Assembly (NCBI GenBank): GCA_012838385.1
Contig: DUPL01000012.1
Location: forward strand, 1 to 64,000
Direction of reading: 5' to 3'
DNA length: 64,000 bases
DNA from: Clostridiaceae bacterium
GTDB taxonomy: Bacteria > Bacillota > Clostridia > UBA1212 > DUPL01
Both the position numbers and the translations under genes were made by a program. Positions 8,026 through 17,409 of the stretch are shown one piece after another. Below the pieces are notes generated by a model. That model did no database searches, had not been told where the DNA came from, and saw only the letters and a program-made list of their open reading frames with translations. Within the stretch, counting starts at the first letter, position 1, and every line of letters starts with the position of its first letter.

Positions 8026-10485
8026 CTATTCTGTCTTTCTGTACTTGGGAGTACCGTCTTCAATATAAATTGTTATCATACCCTTGTCTATATCCCCTCT
8101 TAACATGCCTTCGGACAATTTGTCCTCAAGATGTGTCTGTATAGCCCTCTTGAGAGGCCTTGCGCCAAAAACAGGGTCAAAACCTTTATCAGCGATAAAC
8201 TCTGCAACGCCTTCATCAAAGGACAACTCTATGTCATTCAGTCTTGCTCTCTTCTTCAAGTCATTGAGAAGCAGGTGAGCAATCTTCACTATCTGTTCCT
8301 TGTTAAGAGGCTCAAATACAATTATATCGTCCACCCTGTTCAAAAACTCTGGTCTGAAAGTCTTCTTAAGCTCTTCCATGACATTCTTTTTCATATTCTC
8401 ATAGTTCTCATGCTCGGAGATGTCAGGGTCAGCAAAACCAAGACGTTTTGGTTCTGTAATATTCCGTGCACCTACGTTTGATGTCATGATTATTACTGTA
8501 TTCTTAAAGTCCACGACTCTTCCATGGGAATCTGTAAGCCTTCCATCCTCCATTATCTGCAACAGAATATTGAACACATCAGGATGGGCTTTCTCTATTT
8601 CATCGAACAGAACAACTGAATAAGGTTTTCTTCTAACCTTTTCAGTCAGCTGTCCCCCTTCATCATATCCCACGTAACCTGGTGGTGAACCAATCAGCCT
8701 GGATACGCTGTGTTTCTCCATGTACTCAGACATGTCAATTCTTATCATGGATTTCTCATCACCAAACAACAGTTCGGCAAGAGCCCTTGACAACTCTGTC
8801 TTTCCAACACCCGTTGGTCCAAGGAAGATAAACGAACCTGTAGGTCTCTTTGGATCCTTCAAACCCATTCTTCCGCGCCTTATAGCCTTCGAAACTGCCT
8901 TTACAGCTTCCTCCTGTCCTACAACCCTTTCATGCAGTTGATTTTCCAGATTAAGGAGTCTTGCAGCTTCGTCCTCATTCAATCTGGTTACAGGAATACC
9001 TGTCCAGTCTGCTACGATTTCTGCGATGTCGTCTTCTGTAACAGTACCGGATATCATTGCCTTTTTCTTATCCCACTCGTTCTTCTTTTCCTCGAGTTCT
9101 CCTTTTATCTTTCTTTCTTCATCCCGTATTTTTGCCGCTCTCTCAAAATCCTGATGGTTTATTGCCTCTTCTTTTTCCGCCTGCAACTTTGCCAAAGTCT
9201 CCTCCAAATTCTTCAGATCTGGAGTCAATGTATATGAAAGCAGACGTTTCTTTGATGAAGCCTCATCAATCAGGTCTATGGCCTTGTCAGGGAGAAACCT
9301 GTCATTAATGTACCTGTGGGACAAATGTACCGCAGATTTCAAAGCCTCATCCGTAATTGTTACATTATGGTGAGACTCGTATTTGTCTCTCAAACCATAC
9401 ACTATCCTTATAGTATCCTCGGGACTTGGCTCATCAACCATGATGGGTTGAAACCTTCTTTCCAACGCCGCATCCTTCTCAATGTGCTTTCTGTACTCAT
9501 TGAGAGTTGTCGCACCAATAATCTGAAGTTCTCCTCTGGATAGAGCCGGTTTCAATATATTTGCAGCATCCAGGGCACCCTCTGCACTACCTGCACCAAT
9601 GATCGTATGGAGCTCATCTATAAACAGGATGATGTTCTTACTCTTTATGACCTCGTCTATAGCCTTCTTGATTCTCTCTTCAAAGTCTCCTCTGTATCTG
9701 GTACCAGCCACCATGCTGGACAAATCAAGAGTGATAACTCTTTTGTCCCTCATAAGCTCTGGAACATCACCTGACGCTATCAGTTGAGCAAGGCCTTCTA
9801 CAATTGCAGTTTTACCAACACCAGGCTCTCCGATGAGGCATGGGTTGTTCTTTGTCCTTCTGCTGAGTATCTGCATTATTCTCTGGACTTCCTTCTCGCG
9901 ACCAATAACCGGGTCAAACTTCTTTTCACGAGCCATCTCAGTAAGGTCTTTACCGAATCTCAAAATGGTTAAGTCCTCCTGCTTTTTCGTGTCGCCGCCA
10001 ACATTATTCATATTCGGCATGCCACCTACATTCTCCCCTGACATCATCTCCTGACCAGTAAGTATCTTGTTAAGATCCATAAGGAACTTCTGCGGTTCCA
10101 CACCAATTTCAATAAGGATTTTAACGGCAATACTATCGGGTTCAGAAACAAGGGAAACCAAAAGATGCTCTGTTCCCACAAACTTCTGTCCCCTCATGGA
10201 TGCTTCCCTGAAACTGTTATCTATGACTCTTTTTGTTCTTGGTGTGTATCTTGCCTGTTCTATGCTGACTTTCTGTCCTACATTGTCTCCAGCCAGCCTG
10301 TTAAGAAAAGGTTCAAGTTTTTCAGGTGTTACCCCATGCTTTGCAAAAAGCTTGCCCGAGATGCTTTTTGCTTCTGAAACGATACCGTATAGTATATGCT
10401 CGGTACCCACATATGGCAATCCTAATGATATCGCCTTGTTTATTGCTGTATTTATAGCGTTTGACGCACTATCTGTAAATCTCAT
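8026..10485 (-). CDS. clpC: ATP-dependent Clp protease ATP-binding subunit ClpC
   Basis: Class II HSP100 unfoldase that feeds substrates to ClpP and reads phosphoarginine marks. 819 residues. Two N-terminal Clp_N repeats (about 1-145), first AAA domain with GEPGVGKTAI, the UVR-type coiled middle region, second AAA domain with GPTGVGKTELSRAL, and a C-terminal D2-small domain. It is the last core gene of the ctsR-mcsA-mcsB-clpC operon, 15 bases after mcsB. McsB is its expected adaptor kinase. Confidence 0.98.
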   Translation of the reverse strand: MRFTDSASNAINTAINKAISLGLPYVGTEHILYGIVSEAKSISGKLFAKHGVTPEKLEPFLNRLAGDNVGQKVSIEQARYTPRTKRVIDNSFREASMRGQKFVGTEHLLVSLVSEPDSIAVKILIEIGVEPQKFLMDLNKILTGQEMMSGENVGGMPNMNNVGGDTKKQEDLTILRFGKDLTEMAREKKFDPVIGREKEVQRIMQILSRRTKNNPCLIGEPGVGKTAIVEGLAQLIASGDVPELMRDKRVITLDLSSMVAGTRYRGDFEERIKKAIDEVIKSKNIILFIDELHTIIGAGSAEGALDAANILKPALSRGELQIIGATTLNEYRKHIEKDAALERRFQPIMVDEPSPEDTIRIVYGLRDKYESHHNVTITDEALKSAVHLSHRYINDRFLPDKAIDLIDEASSKKRLLSYTLTPDLKNLEETLAKLQAEKEEAINHQDFERAAKIRDEERKIKGELEEKKNEWDKKKAMISGTVTEDDIAEIVADWTGIPVTRLNEDEAARLLNLENQLHERVVGQEEAVKAVSKAIRRGRMGLKDPKRPTGSFIFLGPTGVGKTELSRALAELLFGDEKSMIRIDMSEYMEKHSVSRLIGSPPGYVGYDEGGQLTEKVRRKPYSVVLFDEIEKAHPDVFNILLQIMEDGRLTDSHGRVVDFKNTVIIMTSNVGARNITEPKRLGFADPDISEHENYENMKKNVMEELKKTFRPEFLNRVDDIIVFEPLNKEQIVKIAHLLLNDLKKRARLNDIELSFDEGVAEFIADKGFDPVFGARPLKRAIQTHLEDKLSEGMLRGDIDKGMITIYIEDGTPKYRKTE

Positions 10486-10500
10486 TCAGTCAACCTCCAT

Positions 10501-11541
10501 TCATTCTGTCTTCGACTTTAACTTTTCTCTAATTATGTTTGCTCTTAAAATATCTCGTTCTCCTGGTGATAGTATTTTACCAGAAATCTTCTGCAAGGAT
10601 GCAGGTTGAACATTCGACATAAGAGCAATTATATCAGTAGTGTCATATTCTGCAAACATTCCCAGGTCAATACCCAGTTTAAGCTCCGACAAAAGTCTCA
10701 AAGCTTCTTCTGATGTAAGCATTCTGGCATTGGTCAGTATTCCGTATGCCCTGAAAATCATGTCGTCAAAAGTTATTCCAAACTTTGACCTTAACGTCTC
10801 TCTAGCTTCCCTTTCAAGCTGTATTATGTTTTTTATAAGATTGTCAATGCCTGAAATTATTTCATGTTCAGTAAACCCCATGGTAACCTGGTTTGATATC
10901 TGATAACAGCTTCCAAGACTTTTTGTGTTTTCTCCATGAAAACCTCTTACTGCAACACCCATTTTCCTGCATTGATCAATCAAAGATTCCATCTTGTCCG
11001 TCTTTTCGAGGGCAGGCAGATGAACCATTGCAGATGCTCTAAGGCCTGTACCTGTATTGGTAGGACAGCTGGTAAGGTACCCAATCTCATGACTGAAAGC
11101 ATATTTGGGTTGAAACTCTGCAATACCTTCAAACTCAAGACATTGCTTGTATGCATCCTCCAGCTGCAAACCAGGCATCAGGCTTTGTATCCTCAAATGG
11201 TCCTCTTCATTAACCATAACCGCCAGGTTTTCATTTCCTTCTTTAATAACCAAAGCGGTAGGTATCTTTTTTCCGACCATATCGGTACTCATCATATGAA
11301 TCTCGACAAGATACTCCTGATCAAGCTGAGGAAGGCTGCCTAGATCAATAACCTTGAAATTGAGATTCTTTACCGAATCCACAGCTTTTTTGACTATGGA
11401 TATACTCTCTTCCGCACTCTTAATATTCTCCGATGTAGGAAAAGGCAAACTCTTGAAATTCCTGGCAAGTCTTACTCTGGAACTTATGACCACATCCTGC
11501 ATCGGACCGCTTTTGGTAAACCAACCCGACATATTATTCAC
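10501..11541 (-). CDS. mcsB: Protein arginine kinase McsB
   Basis: Phosphorylates arginine residues of unfolded proteins and of CtsR, marking them for ClpCP. 346 residues with the phosphagen-kinase catalytic fold: VISSRVRLARN near residue 19 and the phosphagen-type loop CPTNTGTGLRASAMVHLP around residues 150-167. The dimer and phosphoarginine-pocket region follows. Its start overlaps the mcsA 3' end by 8 bases, which suggests translational coupling to its activator. Confidence 0.97.
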   Translation of the reverse strand: MNNMSGWFTKSGPMQDVVISSRVRLARNFKSLPFPTSENIKSAEESISIVKKAVDSVKNLNFKVIDLGSLPQLDQEYLVEIHMMSTDMVGKKIPTALVIKEGNENLAVMVNEEDHLRIQSLMPGLQLEDAYKQCLEFEGIAEFQPKYAFSHEIGYLTSCPTNTGTGLRASAMVHLPALEKTDKMESLIDQCRKMGVAVRGFHGENTKSLGSCYQISNQVTMGFTEHEIISGIDNLIKNIIQLEREARETLRSKFGITFDDMIFRAYGILTNARMLTSEEALRLLSELKLGIDLGMFAEYDTTDIIALMSNVQPASLQKISGKILSPGERDILRANIIREKLKSKTE

Positions 11542-12043
11542 CTTCCTCGATAGCCTTTATTCTATCCCTTAATTCGGCCGCTTTTTCAAACTCTTCACTA
11601 TCCACCGCTTCCTGCATAAGTTGCTTCAGTTTAACCAGCTCCATCTGCCTTTTGCTAACATCAGCAATGCTCTCGCCAGCATCATTTTTCGCCACCACAT
11701 AAGGAGTAGCACCCTTGTGCGCACAATTGCCGTGAATCTTTCTTAACAGAGCGCGTACTTCCTTGTTAAAGGTATCATAACATTCTGAACAACCAAATTT
11801 ACCTGTCTTGTTGATTGTATTAATGCTGGAGTTGCAAACAGGACATTTTTTGTCAAAGGCCCCAACACCATTGTATATATTGTCCATGTTCAGCAAAGTA
11901 GAAAACAAAGAACCGATGTTGTTGCCAATATATCCGAGTTCAACTGCACACTGGTTACACAAATTCATCTCCTGCTTATGAAAATTGACAACCTGTATCT
12001 TTCTGATAGTGGCATTTCTTGCTTTGCATCTGTCACACAGCAT
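11534..12043 (-). CDS. mcsA: McsA, activator of the McsB kinase
   Basis: 169 residues. Four CxxC pairs (CDRC, CNQC, CPVC, CSEC) in the N-terminal half form the two zinc-binding modules typical of McsA. The C-terminal UVR domain lies at about 132-166. McsA activates McsB and links stress, thiol and metal state to CtsR activity. It sits two bases after ctsR and overlaps mcsB, in canonical operon order. Confidence 0.97.
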   Translation of the reverse strand: MLCDRCKARNATIRKIQVVNFHKQEMNLCNQCAVELGYIGNNIGSLFSTLLNMDNIYNGVGAFDKKCPVCNSSINTINKTGKFGCSECYDTFNKEVRALLRKIHGNCAHKGATPYVVAKNDAGESIADVSKRQMELVKLKQLMQEAVDSEEFEKAAELRDRIKAIEEGE

Positions 12044-12045
12044 TG

Positions 12046-12528
12046 TTAATCACCCCTTTGTGTCAATAAAGAAGTAAGCATATTCCTCAATAACGAAGCC
12101 CTCACCTTATCTCGCTCTACAGTGGGCAGGAACTTCAATATTTTGTCGCTTGTAGCAGCCTCCATGATTCTTGCTTCCCTTTCAGTAATAATTTCATACT
12201 CAAGAAAGTTTCTAATGAATATCTGACAATGGTACTGTGATAGACTCTTGCCCATACCACCAATTACATGCATGGTATAGTGGTCCTTATTCTTGTCCTT
12301 GTCAAATCTAATCCTACAAATCTTGATATATCCTCCGCCTCCCCTTCTGCTCTCGACATAATAGCCTTTTTCAGGAGAGAATCTTGTATCTATAACATAA
12401 TTTATTTGAGAAGGTACACAGTTAAAATAGTTTGCAAGCTCATTCCTCTGTATCTCAACATGTTCCGGATCATTGTCATCCAACAAACCTTTGATGAATT
12501 CTTCAATCAAATCACTTAAATTGCTCAA
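12046..12528 (-). CDS. ctsR: Transcriptional repressor CtsR
   Basis: Repressor of class III heat-shock genes. 160 residues: N-terminal winged helix-turn-helix (about 1-70) with the tetraglycine wing ESRRGGGGYIKI that acts as the thermosensor and DNA-contact loop in this family, then the C-terminal dimerisation domain. The start is a TTG at 12528, supported by AGGAGG 8 bases upstream and by the MSNLSDLIEEF N-terminus. A CtsR box lies on its own promoter, so it is autoregulated. Confidence 0.97.
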   Translation of the reverse strand: MSNLSDLIEEFIKGLLDDNDPEHVEIQRNELANYFNCVPSQINYVIDTRFSPEKGYYVESRRGGGGYIKICRIRFDKDKNKDHYTMHVIGGMGKSLSQYHCQIFIRNFLEYEIITEREARIMEAATSDKILKFLPTVERDKVRASLLRNMLTSLLTQRGD

Positions 12529-12547
12529 TTATACCCCTCCTTTTGTC

Positions 12548-12564
12548 CTTGACTTTCTTTGACT
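12548..12564 (-). promoter_or_regulatory. CtsR operator
   Basis: On the minus strand the site reads AGTCAAAGAAAGTCAAG, a heptad direct repeat separated by three bases. It matches the known CtsR consensus RGTCAAA-NAN-RGTCAAA at all but the last position. It starts one base after the -10 box of the ctsR promoter, so bound CtsR would block initiation. Confidence 0.9.
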
Positions 12565-12594
12565 ATTATACCATAAAAATATTTTATAAGTCAA
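12565..12594 (-). promoter_or_regulatory. Promoter of the ctsR-mcsA-mcsB-clpC operon
   Basis: TTGACT (12594-12589), an 18-base spacer and a perfect TATAAT (12570-12565) on the minus strand, immediately followed by the CtsR box. A strong sigma-A promoter. Confidence 0.85.
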
Positions 12595-12611
12595 TATTTT
12601 ATAGTCTAACC

Positions 12612-12657
12612 AAAAAAAAAATTAAAAAAGACAGAATGATCAAAATCACTCTGTCTT
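12612..12657 (-). terminator. Terminator after the EF-G-like gene
   Basis: On the minus strand the arms at 12657-12645 and 12640-12628 form a 13-bp stem (one G-U pair) with a 4-base loop, followed by TTTTTTAATTTTTTTTT. It isolates the EF-G-like gene from the ctsR promoter just downstream. Confidence 0.92.
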
Positions 12658-12682
12658 GGTATTCATATCGTTTTCTATTAAT

Positions 12683-14749
12683 TTAACCTTCCAGATTGCC
12701 TGAAGCTTTTGCTTCTTCAACAATCTTTTGAGCTATATTCATAGGCACTTCTTCGTATCTTACAAACTCAGAAACAAACTCTCCCCTTGCTTGGGTCATG
12801 GAGCGGAGGTCTGTAGCATACTTGAACAACTCAGCATATGGAACCTCAGCTTCGATTTCCTGCATTCCATTCTCAAGAGGATTCATGCCAAGGACTCTGC
12901 CACGCCTCTTGTTAAGGTCACCGATAATGTCTCCCATGTATCTTTCTGGCACATATACCTTGATCTGATAAATAGGCTCGAGAAGGACCGGACTTGCTTC
13001 TGCAAGACCCTTCTTATATGCAAGGGATGCTGCAATCTTGAACGCCATTTCCGAAGAGTCGACTGGATGGTAGGAACCATCAACCAAGGTAGCTTTCAGA
13101 TAAAGTACAGGATATCCAGCAAGAACGCCTTTCCTTATGGCTTCCTGCAATCCTTTCTCAACTGCCGGGAAATAGTTCTTTGGAACTGCTCCACCGAAAA
13201 TCTTCTCGCCAAACTCCAGCTCTTCTTGTGTTCCTGGCTCAAACTCAATCCATACATCACCGTATTGGCCGTGTCCACCGGACTGTTTCTTGTGCTTACC
13301 CTGAACCTTGACTTTCTTTCTAATGGTTTCTCTGTATGGTACCTTTGGATCGCTAAGATCAACTTGAACCTGGTACTTGCTCTTGAGTTTACCAACTATG
13401 ACATCAAGATGCTGCTCGCCCATACCGGTTATGAGAAGTTGTGCAAATTCAGGATCGTTTTCATATTTGAATGTCAAATCCTCTTCAGCAAGTCTTGACA
13501 ATCCGTTACTTATCTTCTCCTCGTCACCTTTTGCCTTTGGAGTAACAGCAAGTGTAATCTGTGGCTGTGGGAAATTGATTCCTTTTACTTTCACAGGCTT
13601 TGATTTCAAGCACAATGTATCGTTTGTAGTTGTGTTGGACAGCTTTGAAACTGCTCCAATATCACCAGCAACAAGCTCTTGTACAGGAATCTGCTTCTTG
13701 CCCATCATAGTGAATACATTGGATATCTTCTCATCAGCACCCTTGTTGGGGTTATGCATTGTAGTGTCGCCTTTCATAGTGCCTGAGCAAACCTTGAATA
13801 GTGACAATTTGCCAACGAATGGGTCTGCAATAGTCTTGAATACAAACAACACCGGTTCTTTAGAGCTGTCTGGTGTAATATCAATCTTGTTTCCGCTTGC
13901 ATCTTCAGCCTCAAATTTGCAAACTTCAGCCGGATTTGGCAAATAGTCTACTATGAAGTCATTGAACTGAGCAACTGCCATGTTTTCAAAAGCTGAACCC
14001 AAAAGAACAGGGTAACAGCTATTGGAGTTAATGGCTTCCTTTACACCCTTCTTAATTTCATCAGGTGTGAAAGATTCACCTTCAAAAAACTTCATCATAA
14101 GTTCATCGTCAGTCTCAGCAACAATCTCCATTATCTTCATGTTGAGTTCTTCAACCTGAGCCTGAAGGTTTGAAGGTATATCAGTATCTGTTACTTTTCC
14201 ATCCTTGTCAAATTTATATGCTTTTTGATTCAGAACATCAACGAATCCTTCGAATTTTCTATCGGTTTTTATTGGTAAATGAAACGCAACGCATTTATTT
14301 CCAAAGAGATTAACAAGTTCATCGTAAATCTTATTAAAATCAGAAGTTTCTTCATTCATTTTGTTTACATAAAATACCCTGGGTATATTATGTAACTCAC
14401 ATGCATCAAAAGCTTTTTCAGTTCCAACAGCAACATCACCCGCAACTACTATGACTGCAGAATCGGCAACAAAAATACCTTCATACATTTCTCCCACAAA
14501 GTCAAAATAACCTGGAGTATCGATAATATTAATTTTTGATTTTTTCCATTCAAAAGGTGCAACAGCAGTATTTATAGATACTTGCCTTTTTTGTTCTTCT
14601 GCGTCGTAGTCAAGCGTTGTATTGCCATCTGCTATACGACCCAATCTGTCTATAGCTTTGGCATTGAACAGCATAGCTTCAGCAAGAGTGGTTTTGCCGA
14701 CTCCACCATGTCCCAATAATACAACGTTGCGTAAATCAGTAGTTTTCAT
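12683..14749 (-). CDS. EF-G-like translational GTPase
   Basis: Paralogue of elongation factor G rather than the main fusA, which normally lies with rpsL-rpsG-tuf. 688 residues with the full EF-G domain set: GTPase domain with GHGGVGKTT (G1) and DTPGYFDF (G3), then domains II-V including a VPYRETIRKK block. The G4 guanine-specificity motif reads NKMN where EF-G has NKxD. The ATG at 14749 has AGGAGG 7 bases upstream; the ATG at 14755 is too close. It lies 34 bases after rex and is probably co-transcribed with it. Whether it translocates, recycles ribosomes or does neither cannot be told. Confidence 0.9.
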   Translation of the reverse strand: MKTTDLRNVVLLGHGGVGKTTLAEAMLFNAKAIDRLGRIADGNTTLDYDAEEQKRQVSINTAVAPFEWKKSKINIIDTPGYFDFVGEMYEGIFVADSAVIVVAGDVAVGTEKAFDACELHNIPRVFYVNKMNEETSDFNKIYDELVNLFGNKCVAFHLPIKTDRKFEGFVDVLNQKAYKFDKDGKVTDTDIPSNLQAQVEELNMKIMEIVAETDDELMMKFFEGESFTPDEIKKGVKEAINSNSCYPVLLGSAFENMAVAQFNDFIVDYLPNPAEVCKFEAEDASGNKIDITPDSSKEPVLFVFKTIADPFVGKLSLFKVCSGTMKGDTTMHNPNKGADEKISNVFTMMGKKQIPVQELVAGDIGAVSKLSNTTTNDTLCLKSKPVKVKGINFPQPQITLAVTPKAKGDEEKISNGLSRLAEEDLTFKYENDPEFAQLLITGMGEQHLDVIVGKLKSKYQVQVDLSDPKVPYRETIRKKVKVQGKHKKQSGGHGQYGDVWIEFEPGTQEELEFGEKIFGGAVPKNYFPAVEKGLQEAIRKGVLAGYPVLYLKATLVDGSYHPVDSSEMAFKIAASLAYKKGLAEASPVLLEPIYQIKVYVPERYMGDIIGDLNKRRGRVLGMNPLENGMQEIEAEVPYAELFKYATDLRSMTQARGEFVSEFVRYEEVPMNIAQKIVEEAKASGNLEG

Positions 14750-14783
14750 ACACATTCCTCCTAGAAATTAAAATTTATTCAAT

Positions 14784-15440
14784 TTAATTTTTTCCGTTTT
14801 TTCTTAATTCAGAAATTCTATAACCTAAAACCATTAAATTATCTGTAAGATGAACATTTTCTACGACCGTTCCAAACTCTTCTTCAATGTTGTGCAAGTC
14901 GGTAGATGAAAAATTCCACAAGCCATGTATACCAAGAGCAGCGACTCTTCTTGCTATTTCCATTGCATTTTCCTTGGGAATACACAGTACAGCAATATCT
15001 GTTTTGTTTTCTTTTACGAAATCTTCAAGAGTATCAATATGAGCAACCTTAACCCCATTTATATCTTGACCAATAACATTGGGATTCTTGTCGAATATAC
15101 CGGTGAATACAAAACCTCTTTTATTAAAATTCTCGTACTTTGCAATTGCTTGTCCCATGTTACCAGCACCGATAATAATTACATTAAAAGGATCAGGAAT
15201 TCCTAAAATTGAAGCAATTTCTTTGTGAAGCACTTCCACGTTATAACCATAACCTTGTTGACCAAAACCTCCAAAACAATTCAAATCCTGTCTAATTTGA
15301 GAGGCTGTTAAATTCATCCGTCTACTTAACTCTTGCGATGACACCTTCGCGATCCCATTTTCGAGCAACTCTGTAATATATCTGTAATACCTTGGTAATC
15401 TTTTAATTACCGCTATAGAGATCTTTTTATTGCCATCCAT
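14784..15440 (-). CDS. rex: Redox-sensing transcriptional repressor Rex
   Basis: Represses fermentation and NADH-linked genes when NAD+ is high and releases DNA when NADH binds. 218 residues: N-terminal winged helix with IKRLPRYYRYI and the recognition segment SSQELSRRMNLTASQIRQDL, then a Rossmann domain with IIGAGNMGQAI and a C-terminal swapped helix. The ATG at 15440 is 9 bases after AAGGA; upstream TTG and ATG codons are too near. It leads the rex/EF-G-like transcription unit. Confidence 0.95.
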   Translation of the reverse strand: MDGNKKISIAVIKRLPRYYRYITELLENGIAKVSSQELSRRMNLTASQIRQDLNCFGGFGQQGYGYNVEVLHKEIASILGIPDPFNVIIIGAGNMGQAIAKYENFNKRGFVFTGIFDKNPNVIGQDINGVKVAHIDTLEDFVKENKTDIAVLCIPKENAMEIARRVAALGIHGLWNFSSTDLHNIEEEFGTVVENVHLTDNLMVLGYRISELRKNGKN

Positions 15441-15493
15441 CTGCATCAATCCTTTTTTTATGTTTTCTCAGGTTAAAAGCTCATGTACGATTT

Positions 15494-15523
15494 ATTCTAT
15501 CATTTGTTATTAACACTTGTCAA
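15494..15523 (-). promoter_or_regulatory. Promoter of rex with internal palindrome
   Basis: TTGACA (15523-15518), an 18-base spacer and TAGAAT (15499-15494) on the minus strand. The spacer contains the palindrome TGTTAATAACA (15505-15515), whose TAACAA half resembles a Rex half-site although the full spacing does not match the consensus. Confidence 0.65.
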
Positions 15524-15561
15524 TATTGTTTTTAAATTGTAAAATATCACGGGAGGTTTAT

Positions 15562-17394
15562 ATGACTATATTTTCATGCACAAACATAAACTTGAGTTTT
15601 GGAAATTTAACAATATTTGATAATCTTGATATAAACATATATGAAAAAGACAAAGTTGGAATAGTTGGTGTAAATGGAGCTGGCAAAACCACTTTTGTGA
15701 AACTACTACTCGGCATGCTTCCGCCCGACAAGGGAAACGTTTTCGTATCCAGCAAGGTTGAAATCGGATATCTTGAACAAAACTCCGGCCTTGACTCAAA
15801 CAACACTGTCATGGACGAGTTTCTTCTACCCTTTTCCCACCTTATTGAACTGGAAAACCGAATTAAATCAATTGAAAGGGAGCTGCAAAAGGAAAATACG
15901 GACAAGATAAAACTTTCAAACACTCTGGCAAACCTCTATGAGGAGTATAATGTAAATGGCGGTAATGAATACAAAAACCGTGTAAGAAGCATTCTGCAAG
16001 GATTAGGATTTCCAGAAGAGAGTTGGAATATGCAAATTTCCACCCTTAGCGGAGGTCAAAAAACACGCCTTGCACTAGCAAGACTTTTAGTAAGAACGCC
16101 TGATGTTCTTGTATTGGACGAGCCTACGAACCACCTGGATACACAGTCTATTGAATGGCTTGAATCCTTCCTGAAAAGCTACCAGGGAACACTACTAGTA
16201 ATATCCCATGACAGACAGCTTCTCACTACAGTAACCACAAAGACTCTATTAATAGACAACCAGGAAGCATATGTTTACAATGCTCCCTATGACAAGTATG
16301 TGGAACTAAGAGAAGCAGACAAGGCCTATCAGGAAAAACGATATATCCAGCAGCAGAAGGAAATTGATAGAATAATGGCTTTCGTTGAACAGCAAAAACG
16401 CTGGAACAGGGAAAGAAACATTATTGCAGCAGAAAGCAGACTTAAAAAGCTTGAAAAAATAACCCTTGTTGAAAAGCCACAGGATGAAAAGAAAATAAAT
16501 CCTATAAATCTGAAAATAAACTACTTGGGAGGCAAAGAAGTACTTGTTGCTGACAACCTTTCCTTTGGCTATACCGATGAAATGCTTTTTGAAAACCTCA
16601 GCTTTAAAGTTTTCAGAGGCGACAGAGTATTTATAACCGGGCCGAATGGTTGTGGTAAGACTACCCTTCTCAAAATCCTTACAGGAACCCTTGAAGGCTA
16701 CAATGGCAATTATAAAATCGGGGATGGAATAGAGTTTGCCTACTATTCTCAAGACATGTCCGATTTGAATTGGGAAAACACCATATTCGATGAACTATAT
16801 GACAATTTTGACAATGTAACACCGGTTGAGATAAGAAACAGTCTTGCAGCTTTTGGTTTCAAGGGAGATGATGTTTTTAGAAAGATAGGTGTTCTAAGCG
16901 GTGGTGAAAAAGCAAGGGTACAACTGCTTAAAACAATATACAAAAACGCATCATTCCTTATACTTGACGAACCTACAAACCATTTGGACATATACACAAG
17001 AGAAGTACTGGAAGACGCCCTTCTTGAGTTTGAAGGTACCATCCTTTGTGTATCCCATGACAGGTTCTTTGTAAATAAAATCGCTACATCATTTATTGAT
17101 ATGGGTAATAATGAAGAAGCAGACCAGAAAAATGAAAAAGACGAGTCAGCAAAGCTTGCTTATCTCAAAGCAAAAGAAGAAAGAGCAAGACAAAGGAGAA
17201 ACAAAGCTCAAAAAGAACGAATGGAAAATGAAATGCAGAAAACCGGAGAGAGAATAAAGGTTCTGGAAGAAAAACTGCACACTATTATCGATTATGAAGA
17301 AATCCAAAAACTCTACACTGAATGCGAAGAGCTGAAAAAATACTTAAGACAAACAGAAGACGAATATCTGCTTCTTTTGGAAGAAGACCTTTAA
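15562..17394 (+). CDS. ABC-F family ATPase
   Basis: Soluble twin-ATPase of the ABC-F class, which acts on the ribosome; some members give antibiotic resistance and others rescue or tune translation, and this one cannot be placed. 610 residues: first ABC domain with GVNGAGKTT (about 35) and LSGGQKTRL, a linker rich in charged residues (about 240-320), second ABC domain with GPNGCGKTT and LSGGEKARV, and a C-terminal coiled coil (about 530-605). No membrane segment. The ATG at 15562 has GGGAGG 5 bases upstream. It is divergent from rex and convergent with comF. Confidence 0.93.
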   Translation: MTIFSCTNINLSFGNLTIFDNLDINIYEKDKVGIVGVNGAGKTTFVKLLLGMLPPDKGNVFVSSKVEIGYLEQNSGLDSNNTVMDEFLLPFSHLIELENRIKSIERELQKENTDKIKLSNTLANLYEEYNVNGGNEYKNRVRSILQGLGFPEESWNMQISTLSGGQKTRLALARLLVRTPDVLVLDEPTNHLDTQSIEWLESFLKSYQGTLLVISHDRQLLTTVTTKTLLIDNQEAYVYNAPYDKYVELREADKAYQEKRYIQQQKEIDRIMAFVEQQKRWNRERNIIAAESRLKKLEKITLVEKPQDEKKINPINLKINYLGGKEVLVADNLSFGYTDEMLFENLSFKVFRGDRVFITGPNGCGKTTLLKILTGTLEGYNGNYKIGDGIEFAYYSQDMSDLNWENTIFDELYDNFDNVTPVEIRNSLAAFGFKGDDVFRKIGVLSGGEKARVQLLKTIYKNASFLILDEPTNHLDIYTREVLEDALLEFEGTILCVSHDRFFVNKIATSFIDMGNNEEADQKNEKDESAKLAYLKAKEERARQRRNKAQKERMENEMQKTGERIKVLEEKLHTIIDYEEIQKLYTECEELKKYLRQTEDEYLLLLEEDL

Positions 17395-17409
17395 CAGAAC
17401 AGTGGCAGT

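Noticed and set aside
12728-13498. 256-codon plus-strand frame opposite the EF-G-like gene
   Set aside because: It is antisense to a well-conserved gene, has no ribosome binding site, and its product has no recognisable domain.
15517-15545. Promoter TTGTCA-17-TAAAAT for the ABC-F gene
   Set aside because: The start would fall in the ribosome binding site at 15551-15556, leaving no usable leader.
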